In this document: piece after piece, positions 51,656 to 62,405 of the stretch
How positions within the stretch are numbered: position 1 is the first letter of the stretch
Layout of the letters: the number at the start of each line of letters is the position of its first letter
Assembly: GCA_002359495.1 (NCBI GenBank)
Contig: DENB01000055.1
Coordinates: 68,922 to 132,921 of the forward strand
From: Enterobacteriaceae bacterium UBA2655
GTDB lineage: Bacteria; Pseudomonadota; Gammaproteobacteria; Enterobacterales; Enterobacteriaceae
Reading direction: 5' to 3'
Length of the DNA stretch: 64,000 nucleotides
Notes under the pieces: model-generated
What the model saw: only the letters and a program-made list of their open reading frames with translations
What the model was told of the DNA's origin: nothing
Databases searched by the model: none
Translations under genes and position numbers: made by a program

Positions 51656-52789
51656 ATGGCAATATACTGGTATATCAGCATTTTTATATCTGCTCTGGCT
51701 ATTGTCGAGATCATTATCTCAGACCAGGAGAAGACGAAGGGGATCAGGCTATACCTGTTCTGGATAGCCGTTTTTATCCTTTTCACTTTCGGCGGCATTC
51801 GCGGTCTGGGCTCGGGTTTGGACGATTCTCAGTACCGGGATTTTTATGATGTTTTTATGCAGAAAATCCCAATCGAAGGCTTTATGCAAACCCTGCAGGA
51901 TTTCCGCTACGAGCCGATGATTTATATCATCGCCGGCGCAGTAAGAATATTTACCAAAAATGCTGATATATTCATGTATGTATTTTGCATGATCGCCGTC
52001 AGCGTCAACGCCTGGTATTTCAGAAGACTTTCGCCTTTACCTTTAGTTTCTCTTGCGCTTTATTCCGCCCATCTGTTTATTAACAAAGACATGAACCAGA
52101 TCAGGTTCGGGTTAAGCTCCGCCTTTTTCCTCGGTTTTCTGTATCATCTGACGCAGAAAAACAGAGCGGGCATGATCAGGCTGTTCATTCTCTCTTTTAT
52201 CAGCCACGCCACGGCCATTGTCGCCATTTTAGTTCCGCTGGCGCTGATTGTGAAAAAGAATAAATATATTCCCGCTATTATTGTATTGGCCAGCATACCT
52301 ATGGCGTTTATCGGCAGTCAGTCGCTTATCGCGCTGCTGTCGAGCCACATCGGTTCGTTGGGAGAGAGGGCGATGGGCTACGCCAACCAGGATTCATTGC
52401 AGGAACAGGGTATCTTCACCCTTTCCAACCTGAAAAACATTATCTTTGTTCTCATCTTCAGCGCGCTGTTGTTGAACGACAAAGTAAAAAACGCCTCACC
52501 CGAGAAATTTACTTTCTTTTATATCATGGTCATCACCTTCGCTATTGGCAGCGGCCTGCGCTTAGCATTACAGGATTATGCTTCCGGCGGACGCCTGGCT
52601 AACTATCTTCTGCAAATCGAGCCAGTGCTTATTGCAGCCTGCATCTATCAGACCAGACAGATAATTAAAGTCGCGGCCGTTGCGGTAACTTTATTAATGG
52701 TGCTTTACTATTTGTATTACAATACCATATCCAGCAAACAATCGATTACCGGCTACACGGTTTCACAAACCTTCAAGCTCTTCAAATAA
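51656..52789 (+). CDS. EpsG-like polysaccharide polymerase/transport membrane protein
   Basis: 377 aa, about ten membrane segments. The periplasmic signature FGGIRGLGSGLDDSQYRDFY (residues 43-62) and NKDMNQIRFGLSSAFFL (about 142-158) are typical of EpsG/Wzy-like proteins that extend exopolysaccharide. Lower GC than the core genes around it. No glycosyltransferases are nearby, so it would work with genes elsewhere. Confidence 0.8.
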   Translation: MAIYWYISIFISALAIVEIIISDQEKTKGIRLYLFWIAVFILFTFGGIRGLGSGLDDSQYRDFYDVFMQKIPIEGFMQTLQDFRYEPMIYIIAGAVRIFTKNADIFMYVFCMIAVSVNAWYFRRLSPLPLVSLALYSAHLFINKDMNQIRFGLSSAFFLGFLYHLTQKNRAGMIRLFILSFISHATAIVAILVPLALIVKKNKYIPAIIVLASIPMAFIGSQSLIALLSSHIGSLGERAMGYANQDSLQEQGIFTLSNLKNIIFVLIFSALLLNDKVKNASPEKFTFFYIMVITFAIGSGLRLALQDYASGGRLANYLLQIEPVLIAACIYQTRQIIKVAAVAVTLLMVLYYLYYNTISSKQSITGYTVSQTFKLFK

Positions 52790-52795
52790 TCTCCA

Positions 52796-52818
52796 CAGGG
52801 CTGCTTATCGCAGCCCTG
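52796..52818 (+). terminator. hairpin after EpsG-like gene
   Basis: CAGGGCTGC-TTATC-GCAGCCCTG, a 9-bp perfect stem 6 bases after the stop; only a short pyrimidine tail follows. Confidence 0.6.
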
Positions 52819-53062
52819 CTTCACGAATATCCTGAACGACAGCTATTTTTTAGTTCACAGCGCCCCCATAAAAACAAGCCGGGAAAAATCCGAATATAAT
52901 TCAAAAACTCGTTGATAAATATCAAATGAACCATTTATCGGTTATTTCTTAGGGATCATGCATTGCGCTAACCAAAATTCATAGTGTAAATTACGGCAAA
53001 CTCCACTCAATTGCTGCGCCTGACTTTGACGGTGCGAGCATGCTTTTAAAAGAAAGCGGGCA

Positions 53063-54091
53063 ATGAAAGAAAAAAATAATTTCGATATTGTGCGATTAAT
53101 ACTGGCCTTTACGGTATTACTCGTTCACTCGGCTGAAGTATCCCGTAAAACCGATCTTCGGTTTCTGGCGCATTTTCTGAATAGCGACTTCGCAGTAAAA
53201 GGCTTTTTTGCCATCAGCGGATTTTTGATAGCGAAAAGCTATATGCGCAGCCAGTCGCTCCGGGATTACGCCGTGAAAAGATGTAAACGTATTTTGCCTG
53301 CTTACATGTTTACCATCATTATGTGTCTGTTTATTGGCGCCGCCGTGACGTCGCTGCCGCTGACCCATTTTATCGTTGACAGCCAGACCCTAAAATATAT
53401 GGCTGCCAACTTTAGCTTTATGAATTTTATACAGCCTTCGCTGCCGGGAGTGTTCACGCATAACCCCAATCAGCCGATCGACGGCTCGCTGTGGACGATA
53501 AAAGCAGAGATCACGCTCTATGCGCTGCTGCCTTTCGCGCTGTTTTTTATGAAAAGGAAGCCGTTAACCACCTGGTTCATTATTTATTTGATCTCCTGCC
53601 TCTGGTTCTGGTTTTTTATTCATGTTTATACCGGCGCGAAAGCGGATGCGCTGGCGAAACAGTTTGTCGGCCTGTCGGGCTATTTCTTTTTCGGCACGCT
53701 GTTATCCGTTCATCAGGCAAGCTTCGATAAGTTAAAAGAGATCGCGATTGTTTCTCTGATCGCCTATTTCTTAACGAAAGATACGCAACTAAGCCTGTTC
53801 GTCGAGCCGGTTGCCTTTTCTTCCGTGGTGTTGCTCTTCTGCACCAGCATGTTTAAGGAAGTGCCGATCGGGAAATATGGCGACTTCTCCTACGGTATCT
53901 ATTTATACCACTGGCCTATTATCCAGCTGCTGATACATTTCGGCGTTTATGAGGCGAACCCGCTGCTTGGCGTAGCGTTGACCATCATGCTCACCCTGCT
54001 GCTGGCAGTGCTCTCCTGGAATCTGTTGGAAAGCCGATTCCTGAAACGGAAAAGCACGCCCAACATCACCATCAAACCGACCATCGTCTGA
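53063..54091 (+). CDS. acyltransferase family 3 (OafA/WecH-type) membrane protein
   Basis: 342 aa with about ten membrane segments. FDIVRLILAFTVLLVHSAEV (residues 7-26, with the conserved R and H), the FFAISGFLI block and IDGSLWTIKAEITLY are the acyltransferase-3 core. These enzymes O-acetylate sugars of O-antigen or exopolysaccharide. Pairs logically with the esterase and EpsG-like gene beside it. Confidence 0.88.
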   Translation: MKEKNNFDIVRLILAFTVLLVHSAEVSRKTDLRFLAHFLNSDFAVKGFFAISGFLIAKSYMRSQSLRDYAVKRCKRILPAYMFTIIMCLFIGAAVTSLPLTHFIVDSQTLKYMAANFSFMNFIQPSLPGVFTHNPNQPIDGSLWTIKAEITLYALLPFALFFMKRKPLTTWFIIYLISCLWFWFFIHVYTGAKADALAKQFVGLSGYFFFGTLLSVHQASFDKLKEIAIVSLIAYFLTKDTQLSLFVEPVAFSSVVLLFCTSMFKEVPIGKYGDFSYGIYLYHWPIIQLLIHFGVYEANPLLGVALTIMLTLLLAVLSWNLLESRFLKRKSTPNITIKPTIV

Positions 54092-54101
54092 GCTGGTAAC
54101 T

Positions 54102-54129
54102 AAAGCTGCCTTAACCGGCAGCTTTTTAT
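54102..54129 (+). terminator. rho-independent terminator after acyltransferase
   Basis: AAAGCTGCC-TTAACC-GGCAGCTTT followed by TTATTT. Confidence 0.85.
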
Positions 54130-54331
54130 TTGAGTCGCCATACGGCTGGTTAAACCCTTATTTCTTCGCCCGCCGCTTCCGCCCCGAAACGCTATCCGCC
54201 CGATGCCAGCAGGCAAACACGGCTCGCTGAATCACCGCTTTGCAGACAGGCAACGATTTTGTGAGTCAGGTTGTAATTATCATGTAAACAGATTGCTAAC
54301 TGATGGGATCTGCTTTAAACCTCTCCTTAGA

Positions 54332-54348
54332 AACAGGTCAGACCTCTT
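54332..54348. promoter_or_regulatory. FadR operator-like site before fadE
   Basis: AACAGGTCAGACCTCTT resembles FadR sites (AACTGGTCNGACCTGTT type) and lies 21 bases before the fadE ATG. FadR represses fadE in E. coli until acyl-CoA is present. Confidence 0.7.
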
Positions 54349-54369
54349 ACAACTTGGGAGCAGTTCATC

Positions 54370-56817
54370 ATGATGGTTCTCAGTATCATCGCGACGATTG
54401 TGCTGATCGGCGCGCTTTTCTATCACCGCGTTACGCTTATTCTCAGCTCGGCGATATTGCTGCTCTGGACCGTCGCGCTGGCACTGGCCCATCTCTGGAC
54501 GCCGTGGCTGCTACTGCCGCTGGCGCTTATCCTGCTGCCCTTCAATCTGACAAAAATGCGTCAACGTCTGTTCTCACAACCGATGCTGGATGGCTTTCAA
54601 AAAATAATGCCGCCGATGTCGCGTACGGAAAAAGAGGCGATCGACGCCGGAACCACCTGGTGGGAAGGCGATCTGTTTCGCGGCAGGCCGGACTGGCAAA
54701 AACTGCACAACTATCCGCAGCCGCGCCTGACGCCCGACGAACAGGCGTTTCTCGACGGCCCGGTGACGGAAGCCTGCCGCATGGCGAACGATTTCCAGAT
54801 TACTCATGAGCTGGCCGACCTGCCGCCGGAGCTGTGGGCGTACCTTAAAGAGCAGCGCTTTTTCGCCATGATTATCAAAAAAGAGTATGGCGGGCTGGCG
54901 TTTTCCGCCTATGCGCAAGCGCGGGTACTGCAAAAGCTGGCCGGCGTTTCCGGCATCCTGGCGATTACCGTCGGCGTGCCGAATTCGCTGGGTCCGGGCG
55001 AGTTGCTGCAACATTACGGCACGCAAGAGCAGAAGGATCGCTATTTGACGCGTCTGGCGCGCGGCGAAGAGATCCCCTGCTTTGCGCTGACCAGCCCAGA
55101 AGCGGGGTCCGACGCCAGCGCCATTCCCGATACCGGCGTGGTCTGCATGGGCGACTGGCAGGGGCAGCAGGTGCTCGGCATGCGTCTGAACTGGAACAAG
55201 CGCTACATTACGCTGGCGCCGATTGCCACCGTGCTGGGGCTGGCGTTCAAGCTCTCCGATCCCGATCGTTTGCTGGGCGAAGTGGAAGAGCTGGGCATTA
55301 CCTGCGCCCTGATCCCCACCGGCACGCCGGGCGTGGAGATCGGCAAACGTCACTTTCCGCTTAACGTTCCCTTCCAGAACGGTCCGACGCGCGGCAAAGA
55401 TATTTTCGTTCCGATCGACTACATCATCGGCGGCCCGCAGATGGCGGGACAGGGCTGGCGTATGCTGGTGGAATGCCTCTCTGTCGGACGCGGCATCACC
55501 CTGCCCTCCAACTCCACCGGCAGCCTGAAATCGCTGGCGCTGGCGACCGGCGCTTATGCGCACATTCGTCGCCAGTTTAAAGTTTCCATCGGCAAGATGG
55601 AGGGAATCGAAGAGCCGCTGGCGCGCATCGCCGGAAACGCTTACGTCATGGACGCCGCCGCCTCGCTGATCACCACCGGCATCATGCAGGGCGAAAAACC
55701 GGCAGTGCTTTCGGCTATCGTAAAATATCACTGCACCCATCGCGGCCAGCGCGCCATTATCGATGCGATGGATATCGCCGGCGGCAAAGGCATTATGCTC
55801 GGCCGAAATAATTTCCTCGCCCGCGCTTATCAGGGCGCGCCTATCGCCATTACCGTGGAAGGCGCCAATATTCTGACGCGCAGCATGATTATCTTCGGCC
55901 AGGGCGCGATTCGCTGCCATCCTTACGTGCTGACGGAGATGGCGGCGGCGCAGAGCGGCGATCTGCGCGCCTTTGACCGCGCGCTGTTCAGCCATATCGG
56001 CCACACCGGCAGCAACGCGGCGCGCAGCCTCTGGCTCGGATTGACCAATGGCTTAACCAGCGCCTCGCCGACCCGCGACGCCACGCGGCGTTACTACCAG
56101 CAGCTCAACCGCATCAGCGCCAACCTGGCGCTGCTGGCGGATGTCTCGATGGCGACGCTGGGCGGCAGCCTGAAGCGTCGCGAACGCCTTTCGGCGCGCC
56201 TGGGCGATGTGCTAAGCCAGCTTTATCTCGCTTCCGCCGCGCTGAAGCGTTATGACGAGGAAGGACGCAACGAGGCGGATCTGCCGCTGCTGCACTGGGG
56301 CGTGCAGGATGCGCTGCATCTGGCGGAAACGGCGATGGACGAACTGCTGCGCAACTTCCCGAATCGTCTGGTAGCCGGACTGCTGCGCGTGATGGTGTTT
56401 CCGGCGGGCAAACGCTGCGCGCCGCCTTCCGATCGCCTCGACCATCAGCTGGCGAAGCTGCTGCAGCTGCCGTCGGCGACCCGTACGCGCCTTGGGCGCG
56501 GCCAGTACCTGACGCCAGGCGAAAACAATCCTGCCGGTCAGCTGGAGCAGGCGCTACAGGATGTAATGGCGGCGGAAATTATCCATCATCGTCTTTGCAA
56601 ACAGCTGAATAAACCTCTGCTGTTTACCCGTCTGGATGCGCTGGCGGAACGCGCGCTGAAAGAGGAGCTAATCAGTCAGGAAGAGGCGAAAATTCTGACG
56701 CGCGCCGAGGCGAGCCGTCTGCGGGCGATTAACGTGGATGAGTTTGAGCCGGACGCGCTGGCGGTCGCGCCTGCCGAAGCCGCTTCGCCGCTGCCGCAGC
56801 GAACCGAGGCGGCCTGA
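54370..56817 (+). CDS. fadE: acyl-CoA dehydrogenase FadE
   Basis: 815 aa (E. coli 814). Membrane segments at residues 1-60, then [20 protein letters not shown] and the FAD-dependent dehydrogenase core with [14 protein letters not shown]. First step of fatty-acid beta-oxidation. Downstream of a FadR-like site. The last 40 residues diverge from E. coli and end in an Ala/Glu-rich tail. Confidence 0.98.
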   Translation: MMVLSIIATIVLIGALFYHRVTLILSSAILLLWTVALALAHLWTPWLLLPLALILLPFNLTKMRQRLFSQPMLDGFQKIMPPMSRTEKEAIDAGTTWWEGDLFRGRPDWQKLHNYPQPRLTPDEQAFLDGPVTEACRMANDFQITHELADLPPELWAYLKEQRFFAMIIKKEYGGLAFSAYAQARVLQKLAGVSGILAITVGVPNSLGPGELLQHYGTQEQKDRYLTRLARGEEIPCFALTSPEAGSDASAIPDTGVVCMGDWQGQQVLGMRLNWNKRYITLAPIATVLGLAFKLSDPDRLLGEVEELGITCALIPTGTPGVEIGKRHFPLNVPFQNGPTRGKDIFVPIDYIIGGPQMAGQGWRMLVECLSVGRGITLPSNSTGSLKSLALATGAYAHIRRQFKVSIGKMEGIEEPLARIAGNAYVMDAAASLITTGIMQGEKPAVLSAIVKYHCTHRGQRAIIDAMDIAGGKGIMLGRNNFLARAYQGAPIAITVEGANILTRSMIIFGQGAIRCHPYVLTEMAAAQSGDLRAFDRALFSHIGHTGSNAARSLWLGLTNGLTSASPTRDATRRYYQQLNRISANLALLADVSMATLGGSLKRRERLSARLGDVLSQLYLASAALKRYDEEGRNEADLPLLHWGVQDALHLAETAMDELLRNFPNRLVAGLLRVMVFPAGKRCAPPSDRLDHQLAKLLQLPSATRTRLGRGQYLTPGENNPAGQLEQALQDVMAAEIIHHRLCKQLNKPLLFTRLDALAERALKEELISQEEAKILTRAEASRLRAINVDEFEPDALAVAPAEAASPLPQRTEAA

Positions 56818-56828
56818 AAATTGCAATT

Positions 56829-56852
56829 AACCGGCGGAACCTTCCGCCGGTT
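56829..56852. terminator. bidirectional terminator between fadE and mtnK
   Basis: AACCGGCGG-N6-CCGCCGGTT followed by TGCTTT; serves two convergent genes. Confidence 0.8.
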
Positions 56853-56893
56853 TGCTTTGACGCCGTCAGCAAGCGGCGAGGCGCCGCCTGGCT

Positions 56894-58093
56894 TTAGCCG
56901 TTCTGACGAACCCGAGCGATCAGCGCGTCGATATCTTCGATATGCGGCGCGGCGATGATTAAGGTTTTCCCCAGCGTAATTGCGCTGCGAATGCATTCGG
57001 TGCGCATCGCGTCATCACTGATGTTTTTCATATCCGCGACGTGCGACATGCCGACGGTGCGACGGATCAGCTCGGTGCCGCAGTAGCCCAGCGTATCGAC
57101 CCAAACCTTACGTAAAAACGCCTGCGCATAGCCAGGATAGGCCAGCGCCACATCGGTGGTTTTTTCCGCAGCCAGGGCGAGGAAACGCTCTCCGAACGCG
57201 AGCCAGACGTCGCGCACATCGTTGAGACGCAATTCGCGCCCTTCCGCCGCCTCGCGCGGAGCCAGCAGGCCGGGCAGGCCGCAGTAGTTGATCAGCAGGT
57301 TGCCCAGCGCGGTGCCGACATCGAAACCGATGGGGCCAAAATAACCGAACTCAGCGTCGATCGCCTTCAGGCTACCGTCGGCGACAAAAATCGATCCGCT
57401 GTGGATATCGCCGTGCAGCAGCGCTTCGGCATGGGCAAAGAAGCGGTGTTTCAGACCCGCCACGGCGATTTTCAGCTCGTCATCGTGACTCAGGCCGACG
57501 ACCAGATCTTCCAGCGCGGCGGGATAACGGTTGCGCTCATGATCGATATAAGGATCGTTGAAAAACAGATCTTCGGTAATTTCGCACAGTTCCGGATTAA
57601 TAAAGCGCGCCACCTCCGCCTTTTTACGATGCGGATGGAGGTAGAAATCGGAGGTATGAAACAGCGTCTGCGCCAGGTATTCGCCCAACTGACGCGCCGC
57701 CTCAGGATACCAGGCGCCCTTCACCAGTTCGCCGCGCCAGATGCGATGGCTGGAGAGATCTTCCATCACCATCACCGCCAGCTCCGCATCGTAGTGCGTG
57801 ACTTTTACCGTATGCTGCGGGCAATGTTTGTAATGCTCGATCAGCGTTTCCGCCTCGATGCGCGCGCGATCCAGCGTCAGCGGCCAGGATTCTCCCACGC
57901 AGCGCACATAGGGCAGCGCCTGTTTTACGATAATGCGGCTTCGGCCCTGGTTATCGAAAATTTTAAACACCAGGTTGAGGTTGCCATCGCCGATCTCTTC
58001 GGCGCCGACCAGCGCAGAGGGATCGTCCACCCCGCCAAAACGTTTCGCATATTCCACGGCATCGGCAGCAGTGAACGTACGGTATTGCGACAT
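56894..58093 (-). CDS. mtnK: 5-methylthioribose kinase
   Basis: 399 aa from ATG 58093 ([20 protein letters not shown]), the length known for Klebsiella MtnK. Kinase-like motifs: [12 protein letters not shown] (catalytic loop, about residue 230) and [15 protein letters not shown] (metal loop). Phosphorylates methylthioribose in methionine salvage. Divergent from mtnA with a MetJ box between. Confidence 0.96.
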   Translation of the reverse strand: MSQYRTFTAADAVEYAKRFGGVDDPSALVGAEEIGDGNLNLVFKIFDNQGRSRIIVKQALPYVRCVGESWPLTLDRARIEAETLIEHYKHCPQHTVKVTHYDAELAVMVMEDLSSHRIWRGELVKGAWYPEAARQLGEYLAQTLFHTSDFYLHPHRKKAEVARFINPELCEITEDLFFNDPYIDHERNRYPAALEDLVVGLSHDDELKIAVAGLKHRFFAHAEALLHGDIHSGSIFVADGSLKAIDAEFGYFGPIGFDVGTALGNLLINYCGLPGLLAPREAAEGRELRLNDVRDVWLAFGERFLALAAEKTTDVALAYPGYAQAFLRKVWVDTLGYCGTELIRRTVGMSHVADMKNISDDAMRTECIRSAITLGKTLIIAAPHIEDIDALIARVRQNG

Positions 58094-58122
58094 TGCCTGT
58101 TCCTCGTGAATCTTCATTGATA

Positions 58123-58146
58123 AGCCGTTCAGACGTCTATACTTCC
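58123..58146. promoter_or_regulatory. MetJ operator between mtnK and mtnA
   Basis: A perfect met box AGACGTCT at 58131-58138, flanked by weaker 8-mers (AGCCGTTC, ATACTTCC). Predicts repression by MetJ-SAM of both divergent genes. Confidence 0.75.
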
Positions 58147-58198
58147 GCTGCGCATGTTGGCACAATAACGGCTAATAACGCAACAGAGATTTCACCAC

Positions 58199-59221
58199 AT
58201 GCAAACACTTCGCACTACCAGCTTACAGGTTCGTGACAATCAGCTCTGGATCCTCGATCAGCAGGCGCTGCCGCAGCAAAAAAACTGGCTGCCCGCGCAC
58301 AGCGTGGAGGCGCTGGTCGAGCACATCCATGCGCTGCGCGTGCGTGGCGCGCCGCTGATCGGCCTTTCCGCCAGTCTGCTGCTGGCGCTGTTGGCGGAGA
58401 ACGGCATGCCGCGTCCGCAGCTGGCGCAAGCGCTGGAAACACTGCGCGCCGCGCGTCCCACGGCGGTGAACCTGATGAACAACCTGGACCGCATGAAGCT
58501 GGCGTTGGCGCAGGAACAGTTTGTCACCGCGTTGAGTTTTGAAGCGCTGCGTCTGGTGGAGGAGGATAAGAAGCTGTGCGACAGCATCGCCAGCGCAGGC
58601 AGCGGGTTAGTGACACCGGACAGCCGGATCCTGACCCATTGCAACACCGGCGGCCTGGCGACGGCGGGCGTCGGCACCGCGTTGGGGGTGATCGCGCATG
58701 CCCATCTGCAGGGCAAGGTAAAAAACGTCTGGGTGGATGAGACCCGTCCGCTGTTGCAGGGCGGACGTCTCACCGCCTGGGAACTGGGGGAGCTGAACAT
58801 CCCCTATCAGCTGATTACCGATTCCATGGCCGCCAGCCTGATGGCGCGTAAAGAGGTGGACGCCGTCTGGGTCGGCGCGGACCGCATCGCCGCCAACGGC
58901 GACGTCGCCAATAAAATTGGCACTTACAGCCTGGCGGTGCTGGCGCATTACCACGGCATCCCTTTTTATGTGGCCGCCCCGCACACCACGCTGGACGCGC
59001 ACTGCCCGAACGGCGACGCGATTCCGATTGAACAACGCGCCGCCAGCGAAGTCACCGGCGTGGCCGGCAGCTTCGGCAGCGTGCAGTGGGCGCCGGAAGC
59101 GGCGCGGGTATATAACCCGGCGTTCGACGTCACGCCCGCCGCGCTGATCAGCGCCTGGGTGCTGGATACCGGGGTAGTGACGCCTGAACGGGTAAAAACT
59201 GGCGTGTTCCAGCCGAGGTAA
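58199..59221 (+). CDS. mtnA: S-methyl-5-thioribose-1-phosphate isomerase
   Basis: 340 aa. eIF2B-like isomerase fold; [30 protein letters not shown] (with the catalytic Cys), [10 protein letters not shown] and [18 protein letters not shown] (Asp) are the family motifs. Converts methylthioribose-1-phosphate to the ribulose form. Follows the MetJ-controlled divergent promoter. Confidence 0.97.
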   Translation: MQTLRTTSLQVRDNQLWILDQQALPQQKNWLPAHSVEALVEHIHALRVRGAPLIGLSASLLLALLAENGMPRPQLAQALETLRAARPTAVNLMNNLDRMKLALAQEQFVTALSFEALRLVEEDKKLCDSIASAGSGLVTPDSRILTHCNTGGLATAGVGTALGVIAHAHLQGKVKNVWVDETRPLLQGGRLTAWELGELNIPYQLITDSMAASLMARKEVDAVWVGADRIAANGDVANKIGTYSLAVLAHYHGIPFYVAAPHTTLDAHCPNGDAIPIEQRAASEVTGVAGSFGSVQWAPEAARVYNPAFDVTPAALISAWVLDTGVVTPERVKTGVFQPR

Positions 59222-59242
59222 GGGAAGACATATCTTGCAGGC

Positions 59243-59265
59243 AAGGGCGGGCTATTCCCCGCCCT
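59243..59265. terminator. terminator between convergent mtnA and mtnD
   Basis: AAGGGCGGG-CTATT-CCCCGCCCTT followed by CTTTTCT on the plus strand. Confidence 0.82.
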
Positions 59266-59272
59266 TCTTTTC

Positions 59273-59815
59273 TCAGGGCAAACGCGGGTAGGCGTCGGCG
59301 ATCTTGTCGCCGGTAAATTTTGCTATCCATCCTTCCTGATTATCGAAAATACGGATCGCGGTAAAGTGCGGCGACGAACCCATATCGAACCAGTGCGGCG
59401 TGCCGGCTGGCACGGAGATAAGATCGTTCTTTTCGCACAGAATCTGATAAACCTGCCCGTCAAGATGCAGGCAAAACAGCCCCGCGCCTTCGACAAAAAA
59501 CCGCACTTCGTCTTCGCCGTGGGTGTGCTCGGAAAGAAATTTTTCGCGCAGCGTCTCTTTTTGCGGATTATCGCCGCGCATACTGATCACATCCCAGCTT
59601 TGATAGCCCTTCTCCGCCACCAGACGATCGATCGCATGCTGATAGGCGTTAATCACCGTTTCCGCATCCGGATTGTCGCCCAAATCGCGATCCGCCTCCC
59701 AGCGCTCAAAGCGTACGTTTTTCGCCTCCAGACGCTTGCGAATCGCTTCTGGATCGGTACTGTGCCACACCGGCTGAGTCGCTTCGGTGTCGGTAAAAAT
59801 AGTCAGCTCACTCAT
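59273..59815 (-). CDS. mtnD: acireductone dioxygenase
   Basis: 180 aa cupin (ARD family). The metal site reads [15 protein letters not shown] and later [11 protein letters not shown]. With Fe it gives the keto-acid precursor of methionine; with Ni it gives CO and methylthiopropionate. The gene is 1 base after the mtnC stop, in the mtnB-C-D operon. Confidence 0.97.
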   Translation of the reverse strand: MSELTIFTDTEATQPVWHSTDPEAIRKRLEAKNVRFERWEADRDLGDNPDAETVINAYQHAIDRLVAEKGYQSWDVISMRGDNPQKETLREKFLSEHTHGEDEVRFFVEGAGLFCLHLDGQVYQILCEKNDLISVPAGTPHWFDMGSSPHFTAIRIFDNQEGWIAKFTGDKIADAYPRLP

Positions 59816-59816
59816 C

Positions 59817-60500
59817 CTAAATCATCTCCGGGTTAATCTGGGCAAAATGGGTGACCTGGCGATGCTGGCTTTCGCTGTCCGCTTCGCCACGAATCAACTG
59901 CAGGGTATGCCAGCCCGCCTCCGCCGCCGCATCCAGTTCCTGATGGATATCAGAGAGGAACAGCAGTTCGTCGGCAGGCAGGCCAATCCGCTTGGCGATG
60001 TTACGGTAGGATTGCGACTCGCGCTTCGCGCCTACGTGGGTATCAAAATACCCTTTAAACAGTCCGGTAACATCTCCTGCTTCGCTGTAACCAAATAATA
60101 GTTTTTGCGCAGCGACTGAGCCAGATGAATAAACAAAGAGTTCAATGCCCTGCTGCCGCCACTGTTGCAGCGCCGGTAAAACGTCAGGGTAAAGGTGGCC
60201 CTTAAAACTGCCGTTCAGATAGCCGTCGCGCCAGACCATGCCCTGCAACGCCTTCAGCCCGGTAGATTTACGGTCCTGATCCATATAGCCGTACAGGATG
60301 GCGATCAGCGCGTCGGCATCGGCATCGGGCTTTTCGGCTTCGGCGCGTACCGCCGCCAGCGCGTCCTGTACCGCCGGATCTGCCTGCTGCGTTTGAATAA
60401 AGCGGGCCAGATGCTCGCGCGCATAGGGAAACAGCACGTTATGTACGAAGCGGATGTCGCTGGTGGTGCCTTCAATATCGGTAACAATAGCGCGGATCAT
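59817..60500 (-). CDS. mtnC: enolase-phosphatase E1
   Basis: 227 aa from ATG 60500, HAD superfamily: [20 protein letters not shown] holds the nucleophile Asp (DIEGTT variant), [10 protein letters not shown] is motif II, and [12 protein letters not shown] is motif IV. Makes acireductone from diketo-methylthiopentyl phosphate. ATGA overlap with mtnB. Confidence 0.96.
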   Translation of the reverse strand: MIRAIVTDIEGTTSDIRFVHNVLFPYAREHLARFIQTQQADPAVQDALAAVRAEAEKPDADADALIAILYGYMDQDRKSTGLKALQGMVWRDGYLNGSFKGHLYPDVLPALQQWRQQGIELFVYSSGSVAAQKLLFGYSEAGDVTGLFKGYFDTHVGAKRESQSYRNIAKRIGLPADELLFLSDIHQELDAAAEAGWHTLQLIRGEADSESQHRQVTHFAQINPEMI

Positions 60501-61111
60501 TTTGCCTCCAGCAGGCGTCGTTGCAGTTCGCATTCAAAAAGAAATTCCAGTCCTTCCAGATGGCGGCGCGCTTCGCTGACGTCTCGCCCCCAGCAGGTCA
60601 GGCCGTGGCCGCGCAGCAGAAAGCCGTAGTTCAACGGCTGCTCCCGGGCATAGCTTTCGATACGGCCAACCAGCGCGGCGATATCCTGGTTGTTGTCGAA
60701 CAGCGCGATCGGCACCGTCTCCAGGTGCGTCCGCTGGCCGGCAAGGGTTTTCTGCATCTCATAGCCGCTAAGCCGCAGCGCGTCGCCTTTTTCAACGCGC
60801 GAAAGCACGGTTGAGTTGACCGTATGGGTATGCAATACCGCGCCCGCGTCAGGAAACAGCCGGTAAATCAGCGTATGCAGGCCGGTTTCCGCCGAGGGCC
60901 TTCGGCCGGAGGGAACATGATCGGTGGCAATCTCAACCTGAATAAAATCATCGCGCGTCAGGCCGCCTTTGTCTTTGCCCGATTCGCTGAGCAGGCAGTA
61001 GCGCGCATCCTGACGCACTGACATATTGCCGCCGGTAGCGGGCGCCCAGCCTTTGGCGCCGATCCAGTGGCAGGCCGCCACCAGCTGGTCAAGAGGAAGA
61101 AAATCAGTCAT
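60497..61111 (-). CDS. mtnB: methylthioribulose-1-phosphate dehydratase
   Basis: 204 aa, class II aldolase fold. Zinc ligands in [14 protein letters not shown] (His pair, about residues 95-97) and [10 protein letters not shown] (His). First gene of the mtnBCD operon; divergent from mtnE with tandem MetJ boxes between. Confidence 0.96.
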   Translation of the reverse strand: MTDFLPLDQLVAACHWIGAKGWAPATGGNMSVRQDARYCLLSESGKDKGGLTRDDFIQVEIATDHVPSGRRPSAETGLHTLIYRLFPDAGAVLHTHTVNSTVLSRVEKGDALRLSGYEMQKTLAGQRTHLETVPIALFDNNQDIAALVGRIESYAREQPLNYGFLLRGHGLTCWGRDVSEARRHLEGLEFLFECELQRRLLEAK

Positions 61112-61142
61112 AGCGTGTTTATTATCCCGCAGTCAGGGTTTT

Positions 61143-61158
61143 AGACGTCTAAGCGTCT
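61143..61158. promoter_or_regulatory. tandem MetJ boxes between mtnB and mtnE
   Basis: AGACGTCT (61143-61150) directly followed by AAGCGTCT (61151-61158), two adjacent 8-bp met boxes, the minimal unit for cooperative MetJ binding. Confidence 0.85.
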
Positions 61159-61244
61159 CGATTGCCAAATATTAACATCCTGTTTATAGTAGCAGCAACA
61201 AAGGGTTAAACACGCGCCAACATTCGCGCTTGAGGCAGAGGTCA

Positions 61245-62405
61245 ATGACGCAGCACAATCTGATTCCCGAGAGCAAATTGCCTGCCCTCGGCACCACCAT
61301 TTTTACCCAGATGAGCGCGCTGGCGCAGCAGCATAACGCCATCAATCTTTCTCAGGGCTTCCCCGATTTTGACGGCCCGCGCTATTTGCAGGAGCGTCTG
61401 GCGCATCACGTCAGCCAAGGCGCCAACCAGTATGCGCCGATGACCGGCGCGCCGGCGTTGCGTGAAGCGATCGCCGCTAAAACCGCCGAGCTTTACCGCT
61501 ACACGCCGAACGTCGACAGCGAGATTACCGTCACCGCCGGGGCGACGGAAGCGCTCTACGCGGCGATTACCGCGCTGGTGCGCGCCGGCGACGAGGTGAT
61601 ATGTTTCGATCCCAGCTATGACAGCTACGCCCCGGCGGTGGAGCTGGCGGGCGGCGTGCTGAAGCGCATCGCTCTGCAGCCGCCGGGCTTTCGCGTCGAC
61701 TGGTCGGCGTTTCGCAGCCTCCTGTCGGAGAAAACCCGGCTGGTGATCCTGAATACGCCGCACAACCCCTCTGCGACCGTCTGGCGCAAGAGCGATTATG
61801 CCGAGCTGTGGCAGGCGATCGCCGAACAAGAGATCTATGTGCTGAGCGACGAGGTCTATGAGCACATCTGCTTTGCTGAGGAAGGTCATGCCAGCGTGCT
61901 GGCCCATCCGGCGCTGCGCGAACGCGCCATCGCCGTCTCCTCCTTCGGCAAAACCTTTCATATGACCGGCTGGAAAGTGGGTTACTGCATCGCGCCCGCC
62001 GCCATCAGCGCGGAGATCCGCAAGGTGCATCAGTATCTGACCTTTTCGGTCAATACGCCGGCGCAGCTGGCGATTGCCGATATGCTGCGCGCCGAACCTG
62101 AGCACTACCGCGACCTGCCCGATTTTTATCGCGCGCGCCGCGACCGGCTGGTGCAGGCGCTGGCGAAAAGCCGCTTCAAAGTATTGCCCTGTGAAGGCAC
62201 CTATTTTCTGCTGGCGGACTACAGCGCCATCTCCGATCTGGATGACGTCAGCTTCTGTCAGTGGCTGACCAAAGAGGTGGGCGTGGCGGCGATTCCGCTG
62301 TCGGTATTCTGCGCCGGGCCCTTCCCGCACAAGCTGATTCGCCTGTGCTTCGCCAAACAGGAAGCGACGCTGGACGCCGCTGCGGAGCGCTTATGTCGAC
62401 TTTAA
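61245..62405 (+). CDS. mtnE: methionine aminotransferase (keto-methylthiobutyrate to methionine)
   Basis: 386 aa from ATG 61245, YbdL-like. PLP fold type I: INLSQGFPDF, NTPHNPSATVW, SDEVYEH and the PLP lysine in SSFGKTFHMTGWKVG (about residue 237). Last step of salvage, with Gln as favoured donor. RBS GAGGCAGAGG. Its end overlaps yafV by 13 bases. Confidence 0.94.
   Translation: MTQHNLIPESKLPALGTTIFTQMSALAQQHNAINLSQGFPDFDGPRYLQERLAHHVSQGANQYAPMTGAPALREAIAAKTAELYRYTPNVDSEITVTAGATEALYAAITALVRAGDEVICFDPSYDSYAPAVELAGGVLKRIALQPPGFRVDWSAFRSLLSEKTRLVILNTPHNPSATVWRKSDYAELWQAIAEQEIYVLSDEVYEHICFAEEGHASVLAHPALRERAIAVSSFGKTFHMTGWKVGYCIAPAAISAEIRKVHQYLTFSVNTPAQLAIADMLRAEPEHYRDLPDFYRARRDRLVQALAKSRFKVLPCEGTYFLLADYSAISDLDDVSFCQWLTKEVGVAAIPLSVFCAGPFPHKLIRLCFAKQEATLDAAAERLCRL

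Noticed and set aside
54574..56004. 476-aa frame antisense to fadE
   Set aside because: Long antisense frame caused by high GC; fadE is unmistakable on the other strand. The same applies to long antisense frames over pepD, mtnE, ompC-type and proB genes.
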